A stretch of 64,000 nucleotides of DNA from positions 372,001 through 436,000 of the forward strand of contig CANMSO010000001.1 in the NCBI GenBank assembly GCA_947500545.1, given 5' to 3'. Each line of letters starts with the position of its first letter. The first letter of the stretch is position 1. Positions 52,213 to 59,617 of this stretch are shown here, piece after piece. A model generated the notes under the pieces. That model saw nothing but the letters and a program-made list of their open reading frames with translations, was not told the DNA's origin and did no database searches. Source of the stretch: an uncultured Aquimarina sp. Lineage in GTDB: Bacteria; Bacteroidota; Bacteroidia; Flavobacteriales; Flavobacteriaceae. Made by a program: the position numbers and the translations under genes.

Positions 52213-53370
52213 TCATTTTAAATTTCCTAAAATAAAATCTAATTCCTTATTTGTATTTAAATTTTGCTGAAAAGAATCTGTAATATGTAAACTTTTATTG
52301 GCCAAGCCAAGTTTTTGTAACCTAAGGATACTTTCTTTGTTTTCAAGTGTTACCTTGCCTGTCAATAATACATTCATATCCTCATTAGAGTAGTAGTAAT
52401 CATATATTTTTTTCAGACCGGTTAAGTATAAGTAATCTTTGGTAAAACCACCACCACGATGAACCCTTAAAGTAATTTGCCAGGCACTTTCACGATCTAG
52501 CTTGTATTGGCTATAGAGTAAATCAAAAGTACCTTTAAAGTCATATCCTTTTATTAAACTATCAGCCGCGATAACTCTATATGCTAGTTCTTTCATTCTC
52601 TTTAAAGTAAGACAACCAGACATATATTCACTAAAAACCGCTAGACCTTCCTGGGTTTCAGTATTGTTTACAAAGCCATTCGAGAATATTTTTAATGGTT
52701 GGCTTTTACCATTAAATGTTGTGACCATATGTACACCAATTTCGTGATTGGCCAATACCATAAGTTCATTATCACTAAATGTGTAATTTTTCTTTAGCAT
52801 CAATGTTTCGGAAGCATTTAATACCATGGCAGATGCAGAGATATGTGTAGACTTCTTAATGTTGAAATCAAAAGCATATCGCTGTGCAAATTGCTCGAAG
52901 TATGCTTCGGCATCATTGGCAGAATGTTTTTTTATATAATCGTCAGACGAAAATTCATCATCAAAATGAAGAATGAAACGTGCATTTTCTACATCACGCT
53001 CTTTTGGTGTACCAAATACTTTGAGAGAATTATAATAAAAACTCTTACCACGACCTATAGTTTCAATGCACTGAATTAACCCTGAATATTCATAAATGAT
53101 ATCTTGATATAACTTTCGTATTTGATCATCTTTAATTCGCTCTAATCGCTGATTAAAAAACAATCGCTGCATTTTATAGGGATTGAATTTAATCTTGCGA
53201 TATTTGAATATTGGGTTTTTTCTGTATTTGCAGGCAAAGAAATTCTTTTTTTCCTGCTCAATATTTAAGGGATTTAAGTAATTAAGAAGCTCAATGTTCT
53301 TAACAAGTCTATCTAAGTTTTGATCAATTTCTAAAAGATCACTATATGTTTCTACCACATCTTCAATCAT
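52213..53370 (-). CDS. QEGLA-motif (DUF1704/MATCAP-like) zinc metallopeptidase
   Basis: The 385 residues belong to the family called 'flavohemoglobin expression-modulating QEGLA motif protein'. The zinc site is visible: HExxxH in 'LANHEIGVHMVTTFNG' (about 207-213) and the third ligand Glu in 'TETQEGLAVFSEYMSG' (about 240). Eukaryotic relatives (MATCAP) are tyrosine carboxypeptidases that trim the C-terminus of tubulin. The bacterial substrate is unknown. It is the last gene of a three-gene run with an ATP-grasp ligase and an N-formylglutamate-amidohydrolase-like enzyme; 84 bases separate it from the latter. Confidence 0.85.
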   Translation of the reverse strand: MIEDVVETYSDLLEIDQNLDRLVKNIELLNYLNPLNIEQEKKNFFACKYRKNPIFKYRKIKFNPYKMQRLFFNQRLERIKDDQIRKLYQDIIYEYSGLIQCIETIGRGKSFYYNSLKVFGTPKERDVENARFILHFDDEFSSDDYIKKHSANDAEAYFEQFAQRYAFDFNIKKSTHISASAMVLNASETLMLKKNYTFSDNELMVLANHEIGVHMVTTFNGKSQPLKIFSNGFVNNTETQEGLAVFSEYMSGCLTLKRMKELAYRVIAADSLIKGYDFKGTFDLLYSQYKLDRESAWQITLRVHRGGGFTKDYLYLTGLKKIYDYYYSNEDMNVLLTGKVTLENKESILRLQKLGLANKSLHITDSFQQNLNTNKELDFILGNLK

Positions 53371-53454
53371 TTTCCTTTACATTCTTATCAAATTATTTAT
53401 AGAAACCACAAACTAACTGCAAAAAATAGAAATTAACAAATAAGGAGGTCGATC

Positions 53455-54288
53455 TTACTCAATAAAGTGATTATAAAAAGCTTTTGCATGCATTGGAAGT
53501 CTTTCATTTAGTTCCAATTCGATAGCATGTACTATTTCGGGATACATAATATATTCTAGTTCGTGACAATATATTTTCGAAAATTCTGTAGCCAAAACTA
53601 ATGTGTTCTTAAAATTTTCAGTGATATATTTCAAGAAATACCCATTACCATAAAATGTGTCATTAATACCTGAAGTAGTAGTTATATTGTGTGGTAGTTT
53701 AATATTTGATAATGTTTCGGACCAAGAATTTACAAAGGAAGAATATCGTGTATTATCAATATTGGTGGTGCCTAAATTAATTACTGGTACTTTGCGATCC
53801 CACCTCATCCAATTATACGAATGTATATCATAAACTATTGCAGCACCATATTTGGATTCTATTTTAGATACCAAAGCATGTACAACTTTATAAAAGTTAA
53901 TGTGTTTATCTAAAGAACGTTCTTTAACGTCAGTTTTTAAAGAATTTTTCCAAAGCTCTTTTCCCCATGCATCTTCATAAATAGCTACATCAGGGGCTCT
54001 ATTTAAATCGTATTCAAAACGAGAATCACATCCCGCTATTACGATAGGGTGGTTTTGCACCATATGTTTGGTGGCAGGATCTTCTTCATACCATCTATCA
54101 TATTCTGTATGTAGGCAATTATCCCATAATTCTTTACGAAACTGATGACCATCGTGAACTGCACCACATATATAGTACGTATATGAATCTATTTTTATAG
54201 TAAATGAATAATCCTCGGCAACAGCACTAAATGGTTCTTCAGCGTTTATTTTGTTAATCATTTCTTTAATAGAAATCCTAAGCATCAT
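53455..54288 (-). CDS. N-formylglutamate amidohydrolase-like enzyme
   Basis: The 277 residues show the FGase/aminoacylase-fold features 'GAVHDGHQFRKELW' (zinc-binding His), 'VIAGCDSRFEYDLNRAPD' (DLNR), 'AIVYDIHSYNW' (DIHS) and 'TLVLATEFSKIYCHE' (catalytic Glu). The reaction in the known family is removal of formate from formylglutamate. In this genomic setting an amide or peptide-bond hydrolase is as likely. The start codon overlaps the end of the ATP-grasp gene by 11 bases (an ATGATG run), so translation is coupled. Confidence 0.84.
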   Translation of the reverse strand: MMLRISIKEMINKINAEEPFSAVAEDYSFTIKIDSYTYYICGAVHDGHQFRKELWDNCLHTEYDRWYEEDPATKHMVQNHPIVIAGCDSRFEYDLNRAPDVAIYEDAWGKELWKNSLKTDVKERSLDKHINFYKVVHALVSKIESKYGAAIVYDIHSYNWMRWDRKVPVINLGTTNIDNTRYSSFVNSWSETLSNIKLPHNITTTSGINDTFYGNGYFLKYITENFKNTLVLATEFSKIYCHELEYIMYPEIVHAIELELNERLPMHAKAFYNHFIE

Positions 54289-55309
54289 CTACGGTTTTTC
54301 TTAATTTGGCCTTTCTGTCAAATCTACTAACCCTTTGTATTACTTTATCTTCAATAAAATCCACTACTTTTTCTTGTAGTCTGACTTTGTATTTTTTATT
54401 AATGTATGTAATTCCTCCCGGACTCATTACATTAACCTCTACAAGCATACCATTAATAACATCTATACCTACAAAGTAAAGCCCGTCTTTAACTAGTTTT
54501 GGTCCGATCTTACGGCACAACTCTTTTTCTTGCTTAGTCAACGAATGTTTTACTACTGTTCCTCCGGCAGTGACATTAGATCTATGATCATCCTCCCCAG
54601 GAATACGTCTCATTGCACCAATAGGTTTTCCGTTAAGAATTAAAATGCGAACATCACCTTGATCAGCACCTTCAATATAATCTTGTAGTATTACATAGTT
54701 AGTAGTTCCATCTTTATTGTCTATGTAAAAATCCAAAAGAGATCGAATACTACTCATTGCTCTTTTTTCAATCAATATTACCCCAGAACCACCAAAACCG
54801 TTTAATGGCTTTAAGATCATTCTGTCACTTTCGGATTCTTTGATCATTTTAATAAGGTAATCCTTATTTTTGGTTACATGGGTACTTGGAATAAAGTGAG
54901 TTTCTATGTCATCAAAAGCAGCAGTATACAATTTGTTATTAGACCTACGAATTCCGTCAATGTCATTCATGATAAATACATCGTCTTTTACAGAATCCAA
55001 AAAATTAAGCATGATCATGTCCAACGGTGGATTACTACGTAAAATAATTACATCAAATCCAGCTAATGGTAACATTTCATCTCTAAAAGTAGTTTTGGTG
55101 TGAAAAGATTTCATAGAAGAGGAAACCTTGTCAGTTCGGTTAATTACTTTACAAAAAGAATAAGTGACGCTATCACGTATAGTGAGATTAGAAGGAGTTG
55201 CAATAGCTACTCCATGCCCTCTTTTAGCAAATTCATGAATCAAAGTAAGTGAGGTATCATTTTCGGGATTTATTTCTTCCCAGGGATACATTAAGAAGCA
55301 AACATTCAT
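54278..55309 (-). CDS. ATP-grasp ligase, glutathione synthetase/RimK-like
   Basis: The 343 residues contain an N-terminal pre-ATP-grasp domain ('MNVCFLMYPWEEINPENDTS') and the ATP-grasp core: 'SDRMILKPLNGFGGSGVIL' (ATP loop), 'YVILQDYIEGADQGDVRILI', 'RRIPGEDDHRSNVTAGGTVV' and 'LVEVNVMSPGGITYINKKYK' (Mg ligands Glu and Asn). It resembles GshB, but the cell probably uses bacillithiol, and no gshA is present here. It probably joins a carboxylate to an amine. It is the first gene of the operon with the FGase-like and QEGLA genes. Confidence 0.86.
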   Translation of the reverse strand: MNVCFLMYPWEEINPENDTSLTLIHEFAKRGHGVAIATPSNLTIRDSVTYSFCKVINRTDKVSSSMKSFHTKTTFRDEMLPLAGFDVIILRSNPPLDMIMLNFLDSVKDDVFIMNDIDGIRRSNNKLYTAAFDDIETHFIPSTHVTKNKDYLIKMIKESESDRMILKPLNGFGGSGVILIEKRAMSSIRSLLDFYIDNKDGTTNYVILQDYIEGADQGDVRILILNGKPIGAMRRIPGEDDHRSNVTAGGTVVKHSLTKQEKELCRKIGPKLVKDGLYFVGIDVINGMLVEVNVMSPGGITYINKKYKVRLQEKVVDFIEDKVIQRVSRFDRKAKLRKTVDDA

Positions 55310-55398
55310 TACTGATGATTTTATGTGTAAAAATGTACGTTTTTTATGTCAAAATCAATAAAAAAATAAAAGAAAATTCATTGATCACAAAAAAATAA

Positions 55399-55986
55399 TC
55401 ATTCACATTCTAAATCAATGGTTATCTTTTTCATTTTCTTCCAAACAGGATGTTCAGGAGCTTGAGGTGAAACATTAAACAAAACTAAGTGTCTATTATC
55501 TAGATTACAAAACCTATTTTCTACTATAATATTAAGATTTACTTCTTTTTTTGTTGTAAATGCATCATACGTCAATATTTTTCCGATATAGAGTGAGTCG
55601 TTTACTTTTTCAAAAAAAGCTTTTGACTTTGGGATGTCCTTAAAAAATTTCAAATTCATTTTTGAAACCATATTCATTAACCCATCAAAATATATTTCCA
55701 TTTCGGATTCTAACTTTTTAGTAGATAATTTTGGTTCCTGGTCGATTTCCCATAGAAAGACATAGGAAAAATAATCTTTTGCCTTTTCTTTTCCCCATCC
55801 TGGAGCAAAACGAATGTGTTCTGCACCAGAATATTGTAAGGAAGAGGCGAATTTTAAAGGAAATTCTATAACTTCGCTTCTCCAATTTTCTGGAGCGTTT
55901 AATATGTTTTTTGACGAATTGTCCTCTTTACATTGTAAAAAAATTATTAAAATTAAAAAAAAGGGCACGGTTTTTGAAAAATTCAT
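55399..55986 (-). CDS. Uncharacterised lipoprotein
   Basis: The 195 residues carry a lipoprotein signal ('FFLILIIFLQC', then 'KEDNSSKN'). The mature protein has aromatic-rich strands ('FAPGWGKEKAKDYFSYVFLW', 'HLVLFNVSPQAPEHPVWKKM'). I do not recognise a family with known function. It is divergent from the M28-like gene and separated from the ATP-grasp operon by 89 bases. It may be unrelated to both. Confidence 0.7.
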   Translation of the reverse strand: MNFSKTVPFFLILIIFLQCKEDNSSKNILNAPENWRSEVIEFPLKFASSLQYSGAEHIRFAPGWGKEKAKDYFSYVFLWEIDQEPKLSTKKLESEMEIYFDGLMNMVSKMNLKFFKDIPKSKAFFEKVNDSLYIGKILTYDAFTTKKEVNLNIIVENRFCNLDNRHLVLFNVSPQAPEHPVWKKMKKITIDLECE

Positions 55987-56021
55987 ATTTGATTAGTTAT
56001 TTTAGGAATAAAAGTAATAAA

Positions 56022-56051
56022 TTGGATTATTATAGAATTTTCCTAAATTTG
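56022..56051 (+). promoter_or_regulatory. Promoter of the M28-like gene
   Basis: TTG (56022-56024), 19 bases, then TAAATTTG (56044-56051). This places the transcript start just upstream of or within the first ATG at 56063, favouring the second ATG at 56084 as the start. Confidence 0.65.
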
Positions 56052-56083
56052 TGTTAAAGTAAATGGATTACAAAACCTACAAA

Positions 56084-56971
56084 ATGAAATATTATAGAAC
56101 ATTTTTACTATTATTCGTTTTTACAATTCAGGTAGCCCCAGCTCAAACTGAACAAGATAGAATCGAAGCCGAAATTATTAACATCCAGAGGGGTGTTGTT
56201 GCCAAACTTACAGGTCATGAACCTATTAAAGGTAAGAAAAAGCTATCGAGTAGATCCAGTAATGGTGAAAGAAAAGTTGTAGCTGACTACTTATTTAGCT
56301 CCTTGAAGGATTTAGGATTAAAAGCGATAAGGGATGACTACGATGTGCAGAATAAAAAAGGAGATCAATTTACAGGTCAAAATATATATGCAGAAATCCC
56401 GGCTACCAATGGTAGTGATGAGTATGTGATTATTTGCGCACATTATGATACTGTTGAAAAGAGCCCTGGAGCTGTTCATAATGCTACTGGTGTAGCAATT
56501 GCATTTTATGTTGCTAAGAAAATTGCTGAATTAGAAGAGCGTAATATAAATTTCATGGTTGTATTCTTTGACCATTGGAAAAGTAATATGATTGGAACCA
56601 GAATGTTCACTAAAATGTTGCAAACAGAAGGATATAACATTCACTCTATGCATAGATCTGATTATATGGGATGGGATAATGATGAGGATAGAGCTGTTGA
56701 GCTATTAGCTTCTAATTTGAGTTTAGAATCGTTATATAGATTAGAGTCTCCAGTGCCTATTTATAAAAGAGAGGTAGCAACACCAGAAAGTAGATTCTTT
56801 TCTAATTTTGGTTATGATACCGTAACATTAACCGCTGAGTTGAAAAATGCAGATAACTCTCCTTTTGTTAGACAGAGTGAAGACAAATACACAACAGTTA
56901 ATTTCAAATACCTGGCTTCAACTACAAGTATTGTCTATAATGTAATGAAGGCTCTTGCTAAAGGGAATTAA
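56084..56971 (+). CDS. M28-family peptidase-like protein with altered metal site
   Basis: From ATG 56084 the protein has 295 residues, with the signal peptide 'YYRTFLLLFVFTIQVAPAQ'. The M28 core is visible: 'EYVIICAHYDTVEKSPGAVH' then 'NATGVAIAFYVAKKIAEL', and 'FMVVFFDHWKSNMIGTRMF'. In active M28 enzymes the HxD His is followed by an Asp in 'ADDNASG' and by a Glu-Glu pair in 'FxxEE'. Here these read 'AVHNATG' and 'FFDHW', so bridging and catalytic acidic residues are missing. It is probably a non-catalytic or re-purposed exported protein. Confidence 0.8.
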   Translation: MKYYRTFLLLFVFTIQVAPAQTEQDRIEAEIINIQRGVVAKLTGHEPIKGKKKLSSRSSNGERKVVADYLFSSLKDLGLKAIRDDYDVQNKKGDQFTGQNIYAEIPATNGSDEYVIICAHYDTVEKSPGAVHNATGVAIAFYVAKKIAELEERNINFMVVFFDHWKSNMIGTRMFTKMLQTEGYNIHSMHRSDYMGWDNDEDRAVELLASNLSLESLYRLESPVPIYKREVATPESRFFSNFGYDTVTLTAELKNADNSPFVRQSEDKYTTVNFKYLASTTSIVYNVMKALAKGN

Positions 56972-56995
56972 TTACAAAAAGAAATAATATACCAA

Positions 56996-57027
56996 AAAGG
57001 AGTTCTTATTTTAATAAGAACTCCTTT
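56996..57027. terminator. Bidirectional terminator overlapping the thrC stop codon
   Basis: AAAGGAGTTCTTATT and AATAAGAACTCCTTT form a 15-bp perfect stem with a TT spacer. On the minus strand it is followed by TTTTT and ends the thr operon. Its 3' half lies within the last codons of thrC. Confidence 0.88.
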
Positions 57028-58295
57028 AATGTTTTATAACTGTTTATTTTTATACTTTTCTTTTCTTTATTAATAACTTTTTGGATTTGAGAAGGGATGT
57101 CCATGGTAGTTTCTAAAGTTTCCTCTACAACATCTAAAAATTTTACAGGATGAGCCGTCTCCAGGAAAATACCATAATCATTTGTATCTAGTACCTGTTC
57201 TTTAAGTCCTAAATATCCTATGGCTCCGTGTGGGTCTGTTATATATCCTGTATTGTTAAATACTGTTTTCATTGCCTGTTTAGTTTGATAATCATCAAAG
57301 CTATAAGCAGAGAAGAGGTCTTTTAAATTTTCAAAATTATTATTAAACAGATTTTGTATTCTAATAAAATTGCTAGGATTGCCCACATCCATGGCGTTAG
57401 AAATTGTTGCTTTAGAGGGTTTTGGTTCGTATTTTGACGTTTTTAGATACCTAACTACAGTGTCATTGATATTTGTGGAAGCAACAAACTGTTTTACTGG
57501 TAAACCTAATTTATGAGCGACAATTCCTGCACAGATATTTCCAAAATTACCACTTGGTACAGAGAATATAATGTCTTTTCCTTTACTTTTCACCTGCTTA
57601 TATGCAAATAAAAAATAGAATAATTGAGGAATCCATCTGGCTACATTTATAGAATTGGCAGAGGTTAATTGTCTATGTTCTGTAATGCTGGTATCTAAGA
57701 AAGCTGTTTTTACCATATCCTGACAATCATCAAACACACCGTCGACCTCTAATGCAGTGATGTTTTGACCAAGAGTAGTCAGTTGTTTTTCCTGAATATT
57801 ACTTACTTTTCCTGAAGGGTATAAAATAACGACATCTACACCTTTTACTCCTAAAAAACCATTTGCGACGGCACCACCAGTATCCCCAGAAGTTGCAACA
57901 AGAACTGTTACCTGGTTTTCGTTATTTTTATTAAAATAACCAAGACAACGCGCCATGAATCGAGCGCCAACATCCTTAAAAGCCATAGTAGGGCCATGAA
58001 ACAGTTCTAAAGTAGCAATGTTGTCTTCAATTTCAATAACAGGAAAATCAAAACTTAAAACATCGGCAAGTATATCTCTAAGTTCAGTTTCAGGAATTTC
58101 ATTGCCAACAAATTGTTGTATAGCCTGATATGCAACCTCTATATTATCCAAAGCCTCTATGTTTTCAAAGAACGATTTTGGCAAAGGAGTTATACTTTCT
58201 GGGAAATATAATCCTCGATCTGGAGCTAATCCTTTAATAACTGCTTCAGAGAATGTTACTTTATGTACGTTATTGTTTAAACTATAATATTGCAT
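57006..58295 (-). CDS. thrC: Threonine synthase
   Basis: The 429 residues have the PLP Lys in 'GPTMAFKDVGARFMARCLG' and the phosphate loop 'VLVATSGDTGGAVANGFLG', with the N-terminal 'VHKVTFSEAVIKGLAPDRG' of the proteobacterial-type enzyme and the late 'GYITDPHGAIGYLGL'. It converts phosphohomoserine to threonine. It is the last gene of the thr operon, 21 bases after the RidA-like gene. Confidence 0.97.
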   Translation of the reverse strand: MQYYSLNNNVHKVTFSEAVIKGLAPDRGLYFPESITPLPKSFFENIEALDNIEVAYQAIQQFVGNEIPETELRDILADVLSFDFPVIEIEDNIATLELFHGPTMAFKDVGARFMARCLGYFNKNNENQVTVLVATSGDTGGAVANGFLGVKGVDVVILYPSGKVSNIQEKQLTTLGQNITALEVDGVFDDCQDMVKTAFLDTSITEHRQLTSANSINVARWIPQLFYFLFAYKQVKSKGKDIIFSVPSGNFGNICAGIVAHKLGLPVKQFVASTNINDTVVRYLKTSKYEPKPSKATISNAMDVGNPSNFIRIQNLFNNNFENLKDLFSAYSFDDYQTKQAMKTVFNNTGYITDPHGAIGYLGLKEQVLDTNDYGIFLETAHPVKFLDVVEETLETTMDIPSQIQKVINKEKKSIKINSYKTLKEFLLK

Positions 58296-58316
58296 TATTC
58301 TTTGTTCTTATAGGTG

Positions 58317-58679
58317 TTATACTACTGCAGAAAATTCAATTTCTACAAAAATTTCAGGAGCGATAAGTTTTGATACTTCAACCATAGTGGTTACGGGTCT
58401 TATACTACCAAAAAAATCCCCATGCGCTTTTCCTATCTGTTCCCATTTGGAAATATCGGTACAATAGATTCTTGTTCTTATGACATTGCTTAAATCTGCA
58501 TCAAGTTCCTGTAGAGCTTTTTTAGCGATTTGAATAATTGCCACAGTTTGATCATATTCATTAATTCCTTTTGCGGTTGTACCAGAAATTTCTATTGTAT
58601 CTCCAATCTTAATGGCCCTGGAGTATCCCACAATGTCCTCCCATGGAGCTCCTGTTGATATTTTTTTAATTTCTTTCAT
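58317..58679 (-). CDS. RidA-family protein lacking the catalytic arginine
   Basis: The 120 residues have the trimeric RidA/YjgF fold ('IGDTIEISGTTAKGINEYDQ', 'VIRTRIYCTDISKWEQIGKA'). In deaminating RidA the active-site Arg lies in 'PARSCVEV'. The matching segment here reads 'RPVTTMVEVSKL', so that Arg is replaced by Thr. It may bind a small molecule rather than hydrolyse 2-aminocrotonate, the enamine linked to threonine metabolism. It sits between thrB (gap five bases) and thrC. Confidence 0.88.
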   Translation of the reverse strand: MKEIKKISTGAPWEDIVGYSRAIKIGDTIEISGTTAKGINEYDQTVAIIQIAKKALQELDADLSNVIRTRIYCTDISKWEQIGKAHGDFFGSIRPVTTMVEVSKLIAPEIFVEIEFSAVV

Positions 58680-58684
58680 AAGTA

Positions 58685-59617
58685 TTATTTCATTATTCTG
58701 ACGCCTTGACTATTTATCTGTGATACATGAATATCAAAGTCCAGTCCAGTCTTGCTATATATCTCTCGCATTGCTTCTGCCACTAGGTTAGCTGTTACTT
58801 GACCCTTACTAAGGGCAAAAATTGAAGGGCCAGAACCAGATATACCACATCCTAAAGCTCCTTTCAAAATAGCAGCCTCTTTTACGGCTTTAAATTCCGG
58901 AATTAATATTGACCTAAGCGGTTCAATAATTACGTCTTCTAGACTTCGACCTATAAGTTCATGATCTTCGGTAAGCAATCCAGCTACAAGTCCTCCTACA
59001 TTTCCCCATTGTTGTACCGCATCTTTTAATTTTACATTTTGTTTAATAACTGACCTAGAATCTGATGTTTTTACTTCAATTTGAGGATGAATTACAGTCA
59101 TAACCAGATCTGAAGGTGCATTTAATCTAACCACATCCAGGGGATCATAACTGCGAACCAGGGTGAAACTTCCGAGCAGGGCAGGAGCCACATTGTCTGC
59201 ATGAGCATTGCCGCTTGCTAGTTTTTCTCCTTCCATTGCAAAAGCCACTAATTCATGCGCTGTAAATGGGGTTTCTAACAAATAGTTTACAGCCCACACA
59301 GCTCCGGCACTACTGGCTGCACTGCTGCCAATTCCACTACCTGCTTTGATTTTTTTATAAATCTCTATCTCTACACCAATTTCTTTACCATACTTTTTTA
59401 ATAAGGCTTCTACCGATACTCCGGCAACATTCTTGTGTGTTTCCATTGGTAAATTTGCTCCATCAATTTTGGTGATTTTTACTCCAGGTTCTGATGTAAG
59501 AGATATAATCATTTCATCACCTACATTATCCAAACAACATCCTAAAACATCAAACCCACAACAAAGATTTGCCACTGTGGCTGGAGCGAATATTTTGATA
59601 CTCTTCTTCATTTTCAT
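58685..59617 (-). CDS. thrB: Homoserine kinase
   Basis: A GHMP kinase of 310 residues. Motifs are 'KIFAPATVANLCCGFDVLGC', the ATP loop 'KKIKAGSGIGSSAASSAGAV' and 'GALGCGISGSGPSIFALSKG'. It phosphorylates homoserine for threonine synthase. The start ATG shares one base with the thrA stop codon (TAATG), indicating coupled translation. A second Met two codons later is an alternative start. Confidence 0.97.
   Translation of the reverse strand: MKMKKSIKIFAPATVANLCCGFDVLGCCLDNVGDEMIISLTSEPGVKITKIDGANLPMETHKNVAGVSVEALLKKYGKEIGVEIEIYKKIKAGSGIGSSAASSAGAVWAVNYLLETPFTAHELVAFAMEGEKLASGNAHADNVAPALLGSFTLVRSYDPLDVVRLNAPSDLVMTVIHPQIEVKTSDSRSVIKQNVKLKDAVQQWGNVGGLVAGLLTEDHELIGRSLEDVIIEPLRSILIPEFKAVKEAAILKGALGCGISGSGPSIFALSKGQVTANLVAEAMREIYSKTGLDFDIHVSQINSQGVRIMK

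Noticed and set aside
54278..55309. True glutathione synthetase
   Set aside because: The ATP-grasp core fits GshB, but there is no gshA, bshA suggests bacillithiol use, and the operon partners point to another ligation.
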